In this document: positions 1 to 11,543 of the stretch, one piece after another
Layout of the letters: each line of letters starts with the position of its first letter
Numbering within the stretch: position 1 is the first letter of the stretch
Source of the DNA: Gnetum montanum
Lineage: Eukaryota > Streptophyta > Gnetopsida > Gnetales > Gnetaceae
Assembly: GCA_015680685.1 (NCBI GenBank)
Contig: MNCI01037811.1
Span: forward strand, 162,358-226,357
Direction of reading: 5' to 3'
Length of the DNA: 64,000 nucleotides
Notes under the pieces: model-generated
What the model saw: the letters and a program-made list of their open reading frames with translations, nothing else
What the model was told of the DNA's origin: nothing
Database searches by the model: none
Program-made: the position numbers and the translations under genes

Positions 1-194
1 GACTTTGCACCTCTAAGGGACAAAACAAAATAACTATTTAAACTCCAACTCATCCCTTGTTGATTGCGGCTCTAACCCATGAATTAACACTCCAGGGGAT
101 TTAATGCATGTGCTAACAACATAACTTAGTTGAACTGAGAAGGTGTATAAGGACCATTTTGAGCTACTTATGCATAGTCTAATGGGTGGTTATG

Positions 195-208
195 TTTGAT
201 TGCAGATG
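195..208 (+). promoter_or_regulatory. Splice-acceptor-like site abutting the ORF3 start codon
   Basis: TGATTGCAG is followed at once by ATGGC; the ATG is at 206. The identical TGATTGCAG-ATGGC string occurs at the start of ORF3 in element D (minus strand, around 61943), although sequence further upstream is poorly conserved. This suggests that ORF3 is translated from a spliced RNA. No donor has been identified. Confidence 0.55.
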
Positions 209-3059
209 GCACCCAAACCAAGGCATCCAAAGGGCAAAGAACCATCACAACCGAGGGACAAGCGCCCACGAACAGGAAGGGGACGAGGCGTGCAACAATC
301 AGAGCATGCGGACGGCTCTCATGCAACTGGCCCCCTCTGTGAAGAACCTGATGTGGAATCTATTCATCAGATTCTCGAAGAGGAGTTGCCTAGCGAGCAA
401 TTGCAGGGAGATGAAACTCCAGGGATAGCACCAAGGCTTGAGGTCACCCTGACCAAAGCCTGTCTTGATGCTATCAAGCCGCGAGAAGTGCAACGGATGG
501 TCCTACAAGAGCTAAACTTTGGACCATTTCTCGAAAATGCACCAGAAGATGTAAGACTTCAATTGCAAAGTTCTCCTATGTGACCAATCATCACAACTAG
601 TGGTGAATGGTACCTAGGAGAAACCTATCTCTTCTGGACAAATTAGCAACCGAGGTCCAGAGTAAGGATTAAGAACATTTATGTCTCTTACTTTGCAGAG
701 GCAATAGTGTAAGCTTTGGGGTTGCCAGAAACCAGAGCAGACGTGGTAGAGATCCCAAAACAAGTAGACCCTAAGGTAAAAGGGGAGTGGATCCAACGGT
801 GCTATGGGGTAGATCGCAAGAAGTTCGGCACCTTAACCACCGCGGAGAGGGTATACTCAAAGATTGCGTCTTACCATCTAAACCCAACAATAAGACCTAG
901 TAAAATCACGGCCTTCTCCGCTTGTGCCTGTGCCACCTTGAGTGGAAAACTTCCAATGAGTCTTTCATAGCTGATATTATTGGAAATTGAAAAGAGGTTC
1001 GCTGAAAGCAAACATGGAAGGGGAGCTCTCCCCTTCCCCTGCCTAATCAAAAAATTTTGCAAACGGGCAGGGATAGCACACTACGCCAATGATACACTTC
1101 GACACACCCTGATTGCCTCATGGCATGAAATGATGAAAGATAGGACTCCTGCCTATACATAGACAGAGGAAGAGTAGCAACCACCTCCACCACCTGCGCA
1201 AACAACGAGGTCGGGTTTGCAAACTATCACAGAACACATTATGAAATCCAACAATCGCTCTTGAGCCAGTAAGAGCAATTTGGTAAGACTGGTGGAGGGG
1301 AAGACCCTTCAGTTTATCGTCTTGCAATGAGCTACTTGGAGCAAGTGGCTCGATCAATTAGTTTGTTAGAAAGAGCAGGGTTGATGTTCTCCGCCACTTG
1401 GACATAAGTGCCAGCAAGAACAGATCCTAGCATCTGAGAGGTAATAGTATCAACCCAATAGCTATTTCTTGAAATTTCAAGGAATGCTGCTACCTTCTCG
1501 GTACGCTTGGAGGATGGTGAAGGGGCGACAATCTTGGTGATGCAGCACTAGGGACAGGAGATTGCAGCCGAAGTGGTTGTTGATACAATTGCTATGGTTC
1601 TCAACGCACTAGCGACGCCTATACCAGATGAACATGGGCTTCAAGATGTATAGGCATCTGCCGAAACTTCATGTAGTAGGATTAATGTGGCACAACACGA
1701 AGAACTGTTGGACCGACTGGTAGGAATCGAGCAACCACTTCCGGATGTCTTTGATCTTCCAGATAACATCACTGCAACCTAATCAAAGCTGTTATCGACA
1801 AGGGGTAAAAGCCTTATTTTGGAAGGGAAACTTGAAGTTACTCGAGCCACTTGTCAACGCTTGGCAATGGAAGTCACCTAGTTAAAAGCCCAACTTGCCA
1901 ATCCAGCTCTCCTCAACCATGAGCTCACTAGAGATGAAGCTTTTCAACAGCTTCAAGTTAAAGTTTAAATAGTTGAGGATGAGCAAGAGTCGGTGATCTT
2001 TAATAAGGCCTTGGTAGATGCTCAGACATATCATTTAGATAAGGAATTAGCAGAGGTTCACTAGGAGAATGTCAGGTTGATAGCGGAGGTTCATTGCCTA
2101 CGTAATGTTGGTGCTAAAAATGAGCACATGAAAAATTTTATTCACCAACAACAAGAAGAGCTAGCCAGGGTGACTACCAATGTGAGAAGGTTGGCCACTG
2201 AGACTTGAAATCTGTTCATGGAGGAGGTTCAAACCTTGCGACAGAAATCTACCATCGAAGTCGCTGCTTGGAAGAACAAGGCCCTGAAATTTGAGAAAGT
2301 CAAGAATCATTATAAGGACCAAGTGGACTGCAAAAGGAAGTAAATGAGAAGCAGATCCAAGTTGCAAAGGCCAAGCTGAACCAAGCGCTCCAGCAGCTCT
2401 AAGAAGGAGGTGAGGTATGGAAACCTATCTTTGATGGGTTGAATGCCTACAATCAAGTTGACATCTGCCTCAAAAAGCTACAGATTGAAGAAATGATAAA
2501 ATATATGGAGTTGGCCAACCTTCACTATGTAAACCTGGTCATGCTCACAGCTGGGAGACTGCAATCTGACCTGGAGAAATAAGTGGCCACCTCATACTCT
2601 TTATATGAGGGTGAGTTCCAAGTGCATAAAGCGACAAAGCAAAAATTGGAAACAACAAACGCGAAACTTGAGGTTCTCCACACAAGTTTTGAAGGACAAC
2701 ATGCAGTCGTGGAGAAATTGGCCCATTGCATGAATGACTACTAGCAGCTGCAGACATCAATCTAAGCGTTCGACATCAAATGAAAATAGTTCGTAGCCTG
2801 GTTCATCAACTTGAAAGAGCTCCTTCCTACGCTGACATGCCCTTGGGAGGTTCCAGTTCTAGCACACATTGGTGAAGCTGCCTAGACAGTGAACGATCCT
2901 AGAAGTAAAGAGAAAAAAATGAGGGCCCTCTTGGAGGCTTTCTGATTGCCTCCAGAAGTTGCAACTGTGATGGGGCAGCCATCATTCATGCCACCACCAC
3001 CACATGGGCCAGAGGCTAGTGAAGGTCTGTTGGAACCACCGCCACTAGGGATGGTGTGA
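206..3059 (+). pseudogene. ORF3 (env-position coiled-coil protein) of element A, decayed
   Basis: Four ORF3 copies exist in the window (A, B, C, D) and this one shows the full extent, about 950 codons from the ATG at 206 to TGA at 3057-3059. The N-terminus is basic and rich in Pro/Arg/Lys (MAPKPRHPKG). A block ending in GEWYLGETY (near 600-640) and a globular block at about 716-1060 (YHLNP, then LIKKFCKRAGI) are shared by all copies. From about 1540 to 2950 the readable frames are Glu/Gln/Lys/Leu-rich, typical of coiled coil, and the tail is Pro-rich (MPPPPHGPEAS). Many in-frame stops are present, TAG most often, with at least one frameshift. The position just before the polypurine tract matches the env-like ORF of Athila elements. 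From memory the middle block recalls the 'putative plant transposon protein' domain; this is unverified. No transmembrane segment or signal peptide is evident, so an envelope function is not supported. Confidence 0.75.
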
Positions 3060-3287
3060 TATTCTCTGGCAAGTTTTGCATCCTTTTACAAAGCGGAGAG
3101 ATTGGGGTTGACAGGGTGTTCAATTTTGTCTCTAAACACCATCATTTTTGTAATCTACCTTTCTTTGTACACTCGGGCACTTGGTGCATCATGTGTGTAT
3201 GTGTGTATGTGTGTCAAGTCATGTGTGTTGTAAATAAAAGTCCATACCTTCCAAATTGTAAGAGGAACTCGAGGACAAGTTTTTACT

Positions 3288-3301
3288 TAGTCGTGGGGGT
3301 A
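3288..3301 (+). other. Polypurine tract of element A
   Basis: TTAGTCGTGGGGGTA runs up to the first base of the LTR. This is the expected plus-strand primer position. AGTCGTGGGGG recurs at the terminal tract of B and internally in B and D. A short GT-rich stretch (TGTGTATGTG repeats) lies upstream at about 3190-3215. Confidence 0.8.
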
Positions 3302-4207
3302 TGATGAAGTGTTTGTTGGTCACTACATCTACTAGGCCACGTATATGGGACCCTGTATACATGGCCGCGTTGACGCGGTCCCATCGATGCATCCTTCCAT
3401 GCATCGACGTGGCCCTGTTTACGCGGTACCTATTTCGTCCTATAAATAAGTGGCCTCCTGCCACTCTTAGGTATCTTTTTTTCATTTGTAGCGAAGCTCT
3501 TACAGTTTGTTTTCGCGAGAGTTAGAATATTTTCCAAGTGCCTGCAATAGGTGTAAAAAATGTGTCCGGCTCTTTATTTGAGCACTAATGTACCTAAGCC
3601 CATTGGTGTGAATGGTAATAAAGATGAGTTTGTCAAGCATTCCTTGCAGCAATTGGACTTAGCCATTTATATGCATTTATACCTTAATATTTATATGCTT
3701 TAATCATTCATTTGAGTTTATGTTATTATTATTGTAATCGCTCTTGCTCTCTTATAGTTCGTAGAAGCCATAAGTACGACTATCTCGAACGTTAAACCCA
3801 ACGCTTGGTAACCTAGTGACGCTTAATGTCTGGTAGCCCAGTAGCGGTTAGGGGATGCTTAGGATGTGCATGGAAGATGGGATCAGATACTTATGCCAGG
3901 AATAGTTAAGACATAGATTAGGATAATTATAGATTATATAATGTTGCATTCCTTACTTTCCATACCTTAATTAGATGCCAAAGATAAAGTAAAAAGCCAT
4001 AAAAATCAGTTGCCTCAATCTCACTTAACCATTGCCACTAGATACTCACAAGTGAGGTTGAGAAGACAACAACTATTCTAACAAAGGGTTTTGCTGGTTA
4101 GAGGTCTGGTGTATGTTAAGTGCTTATAGTCTACGAAATTCGACCGAGTTGCGTGTGAACACCCGTGATTCGCATGGTTGGGCGTAGGGGTACCTAGTTG
4201 CTCATCA
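3302..4207 (+). repeat. 3' LTR of element A
   Basis: The LTR is 906 bp with 6-bp inverted ends TGATGA and TCATCA. A TATA box (CTATAAATA) is at 3440-3448. Upstream of it U3 is GC-richer and carries an inverted repeat with 9-base arms, TCGATGCAT and ATGCATCGA, separated by six bases (3384-3407). The closest relative in the window is the LTR pair of element E. The final segment, GTTGGGCGTAGGGGTACCTAG, is shared by all LTRs of the family. Confidence 0.88.
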
Positions 4208-4499
4208 ATAATGATAGAGGACTATCTTGGACAAACTTGATAATTGGCTTCTCAGCCAAAACTACATAACCTTAAGGAAATATAATCATGTCATCATGAT
4301 GATGTTGGAAAAGTGCAACTACTATGGTTTTAAATCCAAGTAGAATTGATAAACTCAAGCAAGTATAACCCTGTTATCCTCATGAAGTAACCAAAGTTTG
4401 AATTTTAAATTTGGTGCAACCTAATTAGATTAAGATTAAGACCACCTCTTTGGAGTTTAGTGATCTAAAATGGAAGAAGTCGTGCTCACCTTAATTAAG
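4208..4499. other. Unassigned AT-rich stretch
   Basis: Flank of element A. I see no coding signal, repeat unit or structure here. It may be the heavily decayed 5' region of the LINE that follows. Confidence 0.3.
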
Positions 4500-5771
4500 C
4501 AACCTAGTAATGTATCTAGAATGTGCATTGACGATTTAGTATCAAAGTGTTGAAAAAACTATTTAATCTATTTACAAATTCGCAAAAATCAAAAATAAGA
4601 AATGTAAGAACATTAATAATGTCAAACGCATCAAAGAGGTAAACGAAAGAATTTTAGTAAAAGATAATGAAATTTTTTGTAGGTGCAAAACTTATACTCA
4701 GAAATTATTAAATATATAATTTTCAAGAAAAGATAGCCTAGAAGAAGAATTAAATTTTGGTTTGGTTAATGAAATTTCCTTCTTTGAGATGAAAAATGAA
4801 AAGCTATTGGACTAGATAGCGTTCCTATAGAAGCTTGGAAAGCATTAAGAGACATAAGAATTTCTTAGTTGACATAATTATTTAACGAAATTTTAAAGGA
4901 TGGAGAAATGCCCAATAATTAGAGTAAAAGTAGTATTGTTACCATCTACAAAAATAAAAGAGAGGTACAAAATTGTACAAAATATAAAGGGATCAAGATA
5001 ACAAGCCATACTATGAGGCTTTGGGAAAGAGTCATAGATCAACATCTTAGACTTGAATCATTTTGGATTTATGCAAGGGAGGTCTATTATAGAGGCTATT
5101 TTTCTTGATATAACAATTGATGGAGAAATTCAGAAAACACAGAAAAAATCTACATATTATCTTCAATTACTTGGAGAAAGCATATAATAGAGTACATAGA
5201 GATATTATTTGGTGGGCATTGGCTAATAAAAATATCTGTGATAAATATATTAGAGTGATTCAATACTTGTATGAAGAAGCTACCACCAAAACTAGAATAA
5301 CTTGTAAAATAACATTTGATTTTCTAGTCACAGTAAGTCTACATCAAGGGTCTACGCTTAGTTCTTATTTATTTGTCATTATTATGGATGAATTAAGAAT
5401 AGAAATACAAGATGAAATCCTTTGGTGTATGTTATTTGTAGGTGATATTGCATTAGTGGATATAGCTTGAGAAAATATTACTTCTGAAGTAGAGAAGTTG
5501 AGATATGCTTTAGAATCAAAAGAATTAAAAACTAGTAGAAGTAAGACAGAATATATAGAATGAAATTTTAATGATAGCATAAATAGTAGTGAAATACAAG
5601 TGAAAATTCAAAGCTAAAAAGTCCTTAACTCCAAATAGTATTGATGCCTTGGATTAATCTTCAAATCAAATTGTGAAATTGATAAAATTATAAGAAATAG
5701 AAATGAGGCAAGATGGTCAAAATGGGGATAGGTCAGTGGTATTCTATGTGACAAAAGTATACTAATAAACT
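4500..5771 (+). pseudogene. RTE-type LINE reverse transcriptase, first part (split by element B)
   Basis: Decayed reverse transcriptase of a non-LTR retrotransposon. In order: a template-binding block around GLDSVPIEAWKAL (near 4815), MRLWERVIDQHLR (near 5010-5045), then an open stretch at 5117-5470 with FNYLEKAYNRVHRDIIWWAL, LHQGSTLS and the catalytic box. The box reads LFVGD where the family has FADD, so a catalytic aspartate is lost. These motifs are typical of plant RTE-clade LINEs. An endonuclease domain is not recognisable. The copy stops at 5771, where element B is inserted, and resumes at 15041 in the same orientation. The paralogue at 18000-18566 gives the uninterrupted sequence. Confidence 0.8.
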
Positions 5772-6651
5772 TGATGAGTGGTGAGGTACCCCTACTCCTA
5801 AGCATATGAATCACAAGTGTTCATGCACGATCTGGTCAAATTCTATGCATGGAACTAGTTGTGCATCTAAATCATTATGCTTTGATCATAGTTCGCTATC
5901 TTCCCACTTGGACTAGTGGTAGATTTGTCATGTATGGTGTAGTCCAAAGTGAGAAATATGATGTTTTCTAATTCTATGCTGCTCCTAATGATGATAAGTG
6001 ATAAATTAACTAAGCTAATGAACAATGAAAAATAAGATTTGAACTAGCCTATGTGCGATGAGTATCTGTCACCAATCGTCCATACATGCCTTGGACTTTA
6101 TATAACTACTGTTGGGATTGCTGAGTGTACGTCATTGGGTGTGCCAAACGATACACTACTGGATTACCAAGTATTTACACTTAAGCTCTCATGATTAAGT
6201 CGTACTCATTCTGCATAATAATAGGAATAGTAAATAGCAATAAATGGAAACATTAACTAAGGAAAATAGTAAATAGTTAAATAATTAAAGCAATAATAAG
6301 TCTAAGTGAATGTAGCAATGATGGAAGTAATCTTGATCTTTATTTTAAGTCATGTAATGTGTCCAAGTATGTCACACTTGAACAAAGGTGTCATACGATT
6401 ACAAACATCTCATTACAGGCATGCACTGGGAATCATAGAACTTGAATGTAGAAATCTAAGAAAGACTATCAAAAATTGAGAACTAAAACTATGTCCCAAC
6501 TATGCATCTAAGTGTTGTATTTATAGGCTAGTGCGGAAGAGATGATATCGGATATCCAACATCATTTCTTGGGACTTGATATCATGTATCTAATATTGGA
6601 GCCTCAATATCGGGTATTTGATATCGGAGCTAACACAATGATGACTCATCA
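5772..6651 (-). repeat. 3' LTR of element B
   Basis: The LTR is 880 bp with TGATGA/TCATCA ends. On the minus strand U3 contains repeated near-palindromes built from GATATC, AATATT and GATACA-like words (6545-6635), then a TATA box CCTATAAATACA at about 6516-6527. It is most similar to the LTR of element D. Confidence 0.88.
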
Positions 6652-6666
6652 TACCCCCACGACTTA
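6652..6666 (-). other. Polypurine tract of element B
   Basis: On the minus strand TTAAGTCGTGGGGGTA abuts the 3' LTR. It is near-identical to the tract of element A. Confidence 0.8.
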
Positions 6667-6839
6667 ATGAAAACTCATCCTCAAGTTAAAAAAAAGGAGG
6701 AACAAGTTCTTTACAAAAATTGGTTAATGATATGGAATTATTTATTGACTTAGACATACAAAAAAAATGGACTTATTCATGTCGTAGTGGTGCTTACAAA
6801 CATTGGGACACAAAATTATAAGATACAACTTGGGGAAGC

Positions 6840-9514
6840 TCATGTGGTTCTCGAAGGCGGTGGTTCTTCCATTGGGCACTTCCCTTTGTCGCCAGGCTTA
6901 GGAAATTTGTAGCGATCAAGCAATGCCTGCAACTTCTCCTCTTTCGTCCTTGGATCATGTACCATCTAAGCTATTGAACCGATGTGTGCTAGTGTCAGTA
7001 CATCCCAAGGACATGGAAGTTGTGGAAACATCTTATTGGCCTTCACATACCAAGCCACAAACTACCATTTTTCTTCCTCAAAGTCCCTAGCTTTCTCTCT
7101 TAATTCTTGATAATCTATTAATCTCCTAGCTAGGTCTAAGGCAACATCCTTGTATCCATGGTGGCTGGCTTTAACCACGTTCAATTCTAAGTTTGCCACA
7201 TGGAGCTTTTGTAAAGTATCTTTTCTATCCACAAACCCTTTTTCATACAGTGCATAGGTGGTTGCTACCTCCGTCTCTAGCTTGCTTCTAGGCCAACCTT
7301 TTATTAACATGACAAGGTTGACATATATGAGATTAGCCAATTCCATGTACTCTTTCAAATTCTCAATTTACAAGTATTTAGTTCTCACTTTTGCCTAATG
7401 GACTAGAGCATAGCTATCCAAAATGGGTTGCTAGTCGGGATTTTACATTGACATGGCTCTAATACTGGCTTTAGCCATCTAGATTTTCTTTTCATTTAAT
7501 TTCTTATACATGCCTACTTGGTCATGGAAGTGTTCCTTCATCTTTTCATGTTTCTTGGCCTTATTTTTCTATGCATTGATTTTGATTACTAACTTCTGTT
7601 GAATGGCACAAACCTCCTCCATGGAGAGGATTTTATTTTTCCTAGCCGATTTATTAATGTCCTGGCTGATCCTCATCAATTGTTCTCACAATTGGTGGAC
7701 ACTTTCCTCTAAAATATTCTTGTGCTTTTCAATTGCAGTTAACTTTGAATTCTCAGCAACAAGCTGCTTGTTCTCTTCTTGTGTGGTGGTCAATGTCTGT
7801 TTATGGACATAGGTCTATGCTTTGGGTGCAGAGCTATTTTAGACCGCCTTTCCCTTCTCTTGTTCTACAACTTTTTTTTCCTCAATTAGCTTAATCAACC
7901 ACTCTGTTCTAAATTGCTCCACTTGGTCATGCACAATAAATTAAGTAGGATCCCATCTTTTGACTCTCAGGGTGATCAACTCTTATTGTAATAGTTGTAC
8001 TTCTACTTTTGCATGATCTACCCTAGTCTCTATCATGACTAGTTTTCCTGTAGTGGTAATGAGGTCTAATTATGCTATAGTGACATCACTAGGGATGTCA
8101 AATAATGTGGTCATCACTTTCCCTATCTGCAACAATTGATCTAATACATTCTCATGTACCGTAGGAGTCATTGAAGTCCCAACAAGCATTTGTACATCTT
8201 TTGTCCCAATCAAATCTACTAGGAGCACAACAAGCACATTGAATGATTCTTTAATGGGATCTATAATCACTTGAGCTACACCTACCACATCCTAATACTA
8301 CATTACCACTATCATGGCACCTTCTCCCATCTCAAGCATCACTTGGAAGGATTTGGCATTACCAGAGATTTTTCTATACCACTAGGATTCTCCTCCAAAT
8401 TGTAGTGATATCTATCCTCTTGTCAAATCAACTAAAATGGTGGGCTATACCTCATCCAATACTCTAAAGATGCTTGATTCTTCCCTGCTTCCCTAGTTGG
8501 ATGTCTCAATAATTTTTTAAAGGTTGCTCATTGAGGATCTATAATTTTGTGGTAGCGGTAGTGGTGGAGCTTATGTTTCAGGGCACTATTCAAGCTCTCA
8601 TTCTGCTTTTTTTTTTTGGTTTGGCTTCCTTCTCTGGTTCTTACTCTTCACCAAGGTCTTTCTTACAAGTTTAAGAACCTCAGCAAAGGAAGAATTTTAA
8701 GCCTTCTTAGGGATGTCATTCATGTATCCCAAGATTCCAGCACGTTTACATACTTTCTAATTAGGCAAAGGAATGGAAGCATTGGCTTCCCGACCTTTTT
8801 CTCCTCAAACCGCCATTGGATCTCTGTACAATATAGCATGGGAAGGTTGGTCGTGTACTTGCCCATTAGGATGGAACTTCCACTAGCTACATAGGTGGAG
8901 ATTTGGTTGATCCCTTTGGTGGAAAATAGATGATATGTCCCTATTTTGAAATAGGTTCTCTCTTCCAAAGTTAATCCATGATAGCCTTTATCATCCTTGT
9001 TATATGCTTTCCTCAGCCACAACTTTCTTGTGTTAGGGTCAGATCTTGTAGGCAAACGAGCTAACTTAGCCCCTTCATTTTGTAGATTTAGAGCTTCGAC
9101 AATTGCTTTAACCGAGAAGTCAACATTGACTCTGAAAATGCTAATTGTGGTGCCTTCATCCTTATTATGTTAGAATTGGTATGTTTCTCCAAGATACCAC
9201 TCACCACTAGCTAAAAGAGTAGGCCACAAAGGTGACACTTGAAATTGTGTCCAAACTACTTCTGGAGCAAACTTCATAAATGGACCAAAGTTCACCTTGA
9301 CAATGACTATGGTCAACATGAATTTCTCTTGAATGGCCTCAAGGCATTCTAGGGACAACATGAGGAGTTGTCCTTCTACGGGGGCATATGGTTTTGTAGC
9401 CTCTCCTTGGACCTACTATCATGTGACAAGAGCCTCTTGATGAATGTTGAATGATTGGGCTTCCTACTTCTCATGCTCCGCATGTTTGCCTTTTTGGCCT
9501 TAGCCACCTCATGG
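6840..9514 (-). pseudogene. ORF3 of element B, decayed
   Basis: Homologue of ORF3 in A, C and D. The 3' end reads PMEEPPPSRTT then TGA (6840-6842), very like the D tail. The open piece 7062-7358 is coiled-coil (MKEYMELANLIYVNLVML, Glu/Lys/Leu-rich). The globular block is at 8720-9055 (TYFKIGTYHLF, then LPFLCLIRKY) and the N-terminal block at 9170-9361 ends in GEWYLGETYQF. The start is uncertain: the AG-ATG arrangement of A and D is not preserved, and about 9514 is set by alignment with them. Several stops and shifts are present. Retention of the whole ORF3 in an element that has lost all of pol is notable. Confidence 0.75.
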
Positions 9515-9938
9515 ATGCTTGGCTACTCACTATAAAGGTTCTCCTTGTGTGCCTCTTTTTGGGGACATCTACAATCAAGCAAAGATTGGGTGTTATTTAT
9601 CATTAATGAATGTATACCATACTCCTGACCTTAATTTCATTAAGTTCTTTAGTTTATATGATTATAGAATTAGAAAAATTTCCAGGAAAAATCCCCAAAG
9701 AGTGTTTATCTTCTTTTATGACCCTTCAAAATTGGTTCCTTTTTCCTTATGTGTGATTTATTATAACGATTATGGTTCCTTGGGTGAAAAGATTAAGGTT
9801 TCTAGCTTTACCACGATTGATTTTTCAGTATTACACTTATGGCTTTTAATGTTCTTACCCTTATAATATCCTTTCAAGTGATAGAAAATTTCAAAAAAAG
9901 TGGCATAAGTTTCTCAAACAAGAACCCCCCACAACACA

Positions 9939-9957
9939 CCCCCCCTCCCACGACTAA
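9939..9957 (-). other. Internal polypurine-tract-like run in element B
   Basis: On the minus strand TTAGTCGTGGGAGGGGGGG, a near copy of the terminal polypurine tract of the family (A: TTAGTCGTGGGGGTA). It lies about 180 bp downstream of the internal TATA box, the same spacing as in element D. Confidence 0.5.
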
Positions 9958-10124
9958 CTTAAGCACTCTACGTTCAGATAGGTTCAAATTGTACAAAAAA
10001 TGGAGTGGTAAAGAGCCAAATATCATAAGTTGTAGTTGGTTGTGCAAAGCTCTGGGTGGTGAGAGAAAAATTGAAAAACTCCCCTAGCTACAAATGATGA
10101 GAATGAAGTTTAGACACCATGGAG

Positions 10125-10205
10125 GTTATATATATAGGTTTTGTGCAATCCTATATTAGGTATCCAATGTTGTGTTCCACCTAATATTGGGTACTTGATA
10201 TTGAG
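10125..10205 (-). promoter_or_regulatory. Candidate internal promoter of element B (U3-like palindrome plus TATA)
   Basis: On the minus strand a near-palindrome (10180-10205: CTCAATATCAAGTACCCAAT continuing TATTAG) precedes a TATA box CCTATATATATAACC (10125-10138). The palindrome matches the U3 motif of this element's own LTR (6605-6629); almost all differences are C/T or G/A. ORF3 begins about 0.6 kb downstream and is a likely target. Confidence 0.5.
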
Positions 10206-11543
10206 ATCCATGAATAAGCATCTCATGGTGGTACTAAGCATAAGAAACAAACCCCTAGGGTTGATTAGAAGGTTCTAAGTTAGGTCCATAGTTCTGGGGC
10301 AAGTAGGAAATCGTATGAAGGCACTAGAAGTGTGAGAAGGTGGAGTCATCAACATGAAAAGCTTTGGAAGAAGTAAGAAATAGGGAAGTGAAATCAAGGC
10401 TATGGACGAATCGAGCTATATGAGAAGGAAAACTATAAAATTTAACAATTATGTGCTTGGAAGATTAAGAATGATGCAGTTGTGTCAAACAAGTACAAGT
10501 CACAAAAATTACATAAGTGTATCCTTCCCAAAGTAGGCTCCAACCCATGATGCCCTTGTGTAACCACACCTAAAAATGTTCATAAGCACTAAAGGGGTTG
10601 AATGTAATTCATACTTATGCAACAAAACACACATGTTAAAACCACTAGTTTGAGATAATAACTCTATGTTACACAAAACCACAAGTTAGGATCAAGCAAA
10701 CAACGATATGAGATGGATTATAGAAAGGATCACAAAAATAGGGACATGAGGTGCCTTACTATGGACACAATGAATCCTTGTGTGTTATTAATAGTTAAAT
10801 AATCATGAGTCCTTCTTTCCAAGATTCAAACTAATTCCAAACCATATTTCAGTGACATCGCATCATTTCACCAGCTTGGTAGACAACAATAAGACTATCA
10901 TAGTTGCAAGGAATAACATCACTTGGCGGTTTGTCCAAGGGAGGAGCATGTTTATGGCACACATGTTTTTTTTTTGGTGTTCTGAGAAGCTGCCAACCTT
11001 TAGGCATGGGTACATTTCTTTCTAGTGGGACCTGCAGAATTTATTCAGTGCCTTTTTATGGTATTCTTACTCCCATTTTTTTGTTAGATCTACAAGGATA
11101 TAATTACAACCTCAACAACATGATAGAACATACACAAGTAGCCAAAGAGAATTCACAAATCTCCTTGATGTCACACCTCTTACATTTTTCCTTAGTTCTA
11201 CACTCTTCTACTTGGACACAATGATTATGGATTTACTTTTAAGTTGGATGATGAAAAAGAATATCATTATGACCAGAGCAAGAACCTCTTATTAATGGAA
11301 TGAGTGGATGGATGACATGGTTGCACTATCTGAATAACTAGTCCCTTATGACTTGACAACATAGAGAAAACCTCATCTCAATGGGCAACATGATCATTTT
11401 ATTCATAAGCAAGATTAATAACAAGAAGATGAAAACATCAAATAGAAAAAGTTGAAAGAAATAGGAAAAATTATATTAATAAATGAGAAAATGACAAAAA
11501 ATTGTAAAACAAAAAGATGGAAAAAACTTATGAATCTTGATGA

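Larger units (their letters stand above)
1..4207 (+). mobile_element. Element A: 3' half of an Athila-like Ty3/gypsy retrotransposon
   Basis: This is the 3' part of an LTR retrotransposon whose 5' part lies outside the window. In order it holds a leader ending in a splice-acceptor-like site, the decayed ORF3, a polypurine tract and a 906-bp LTR with TGATGA/TCATCA ends. The LTR is of the same family as the LTR of element E, which sits beside a tRNA-Asp-type primer site, so the assignment to the Athila group is by relationship. The left 200 bases match no coding sequence I recognise. The target duplication cannot be tested because only one end is present; the five bases after the LTR are ATAAT. 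Confidence 0.85.
9515..11543 (-). other. Non-coding spacer of element B upstream of ORF3
   Basis: About 2 kb with no recognisable protein. It is homologous in order and orientation to the spacer of D (61944-63870) and in part to that of C (23633-24837). Shared landmarks include ATGCCCTTGTGTAACCACAC (10549-10568 here, 62839 onward in D), a CAGTGACATCGCAT-like string near 10850, and TCTTACTCCCATTTTT near 11065. It contains the TATA/palindrome module and the polypurine-like run listed separately. No CDS is called in it. Confidence 0.6.

Noticed and set aside
206-3059. ORF3 as a proven retroviral-type envelope.
   Set aside because: It occupies the env position, but no signal peptide, cleavage site or membrane segment is visible, so only the position is comparable.
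3219-3525. Overlapping ORFs on both strands at the start of the LTR of A.
   Set aside because: They lie across the polypurine tract and U3 of an LTR and reflect GC-richer palindromic DNA, not coding.
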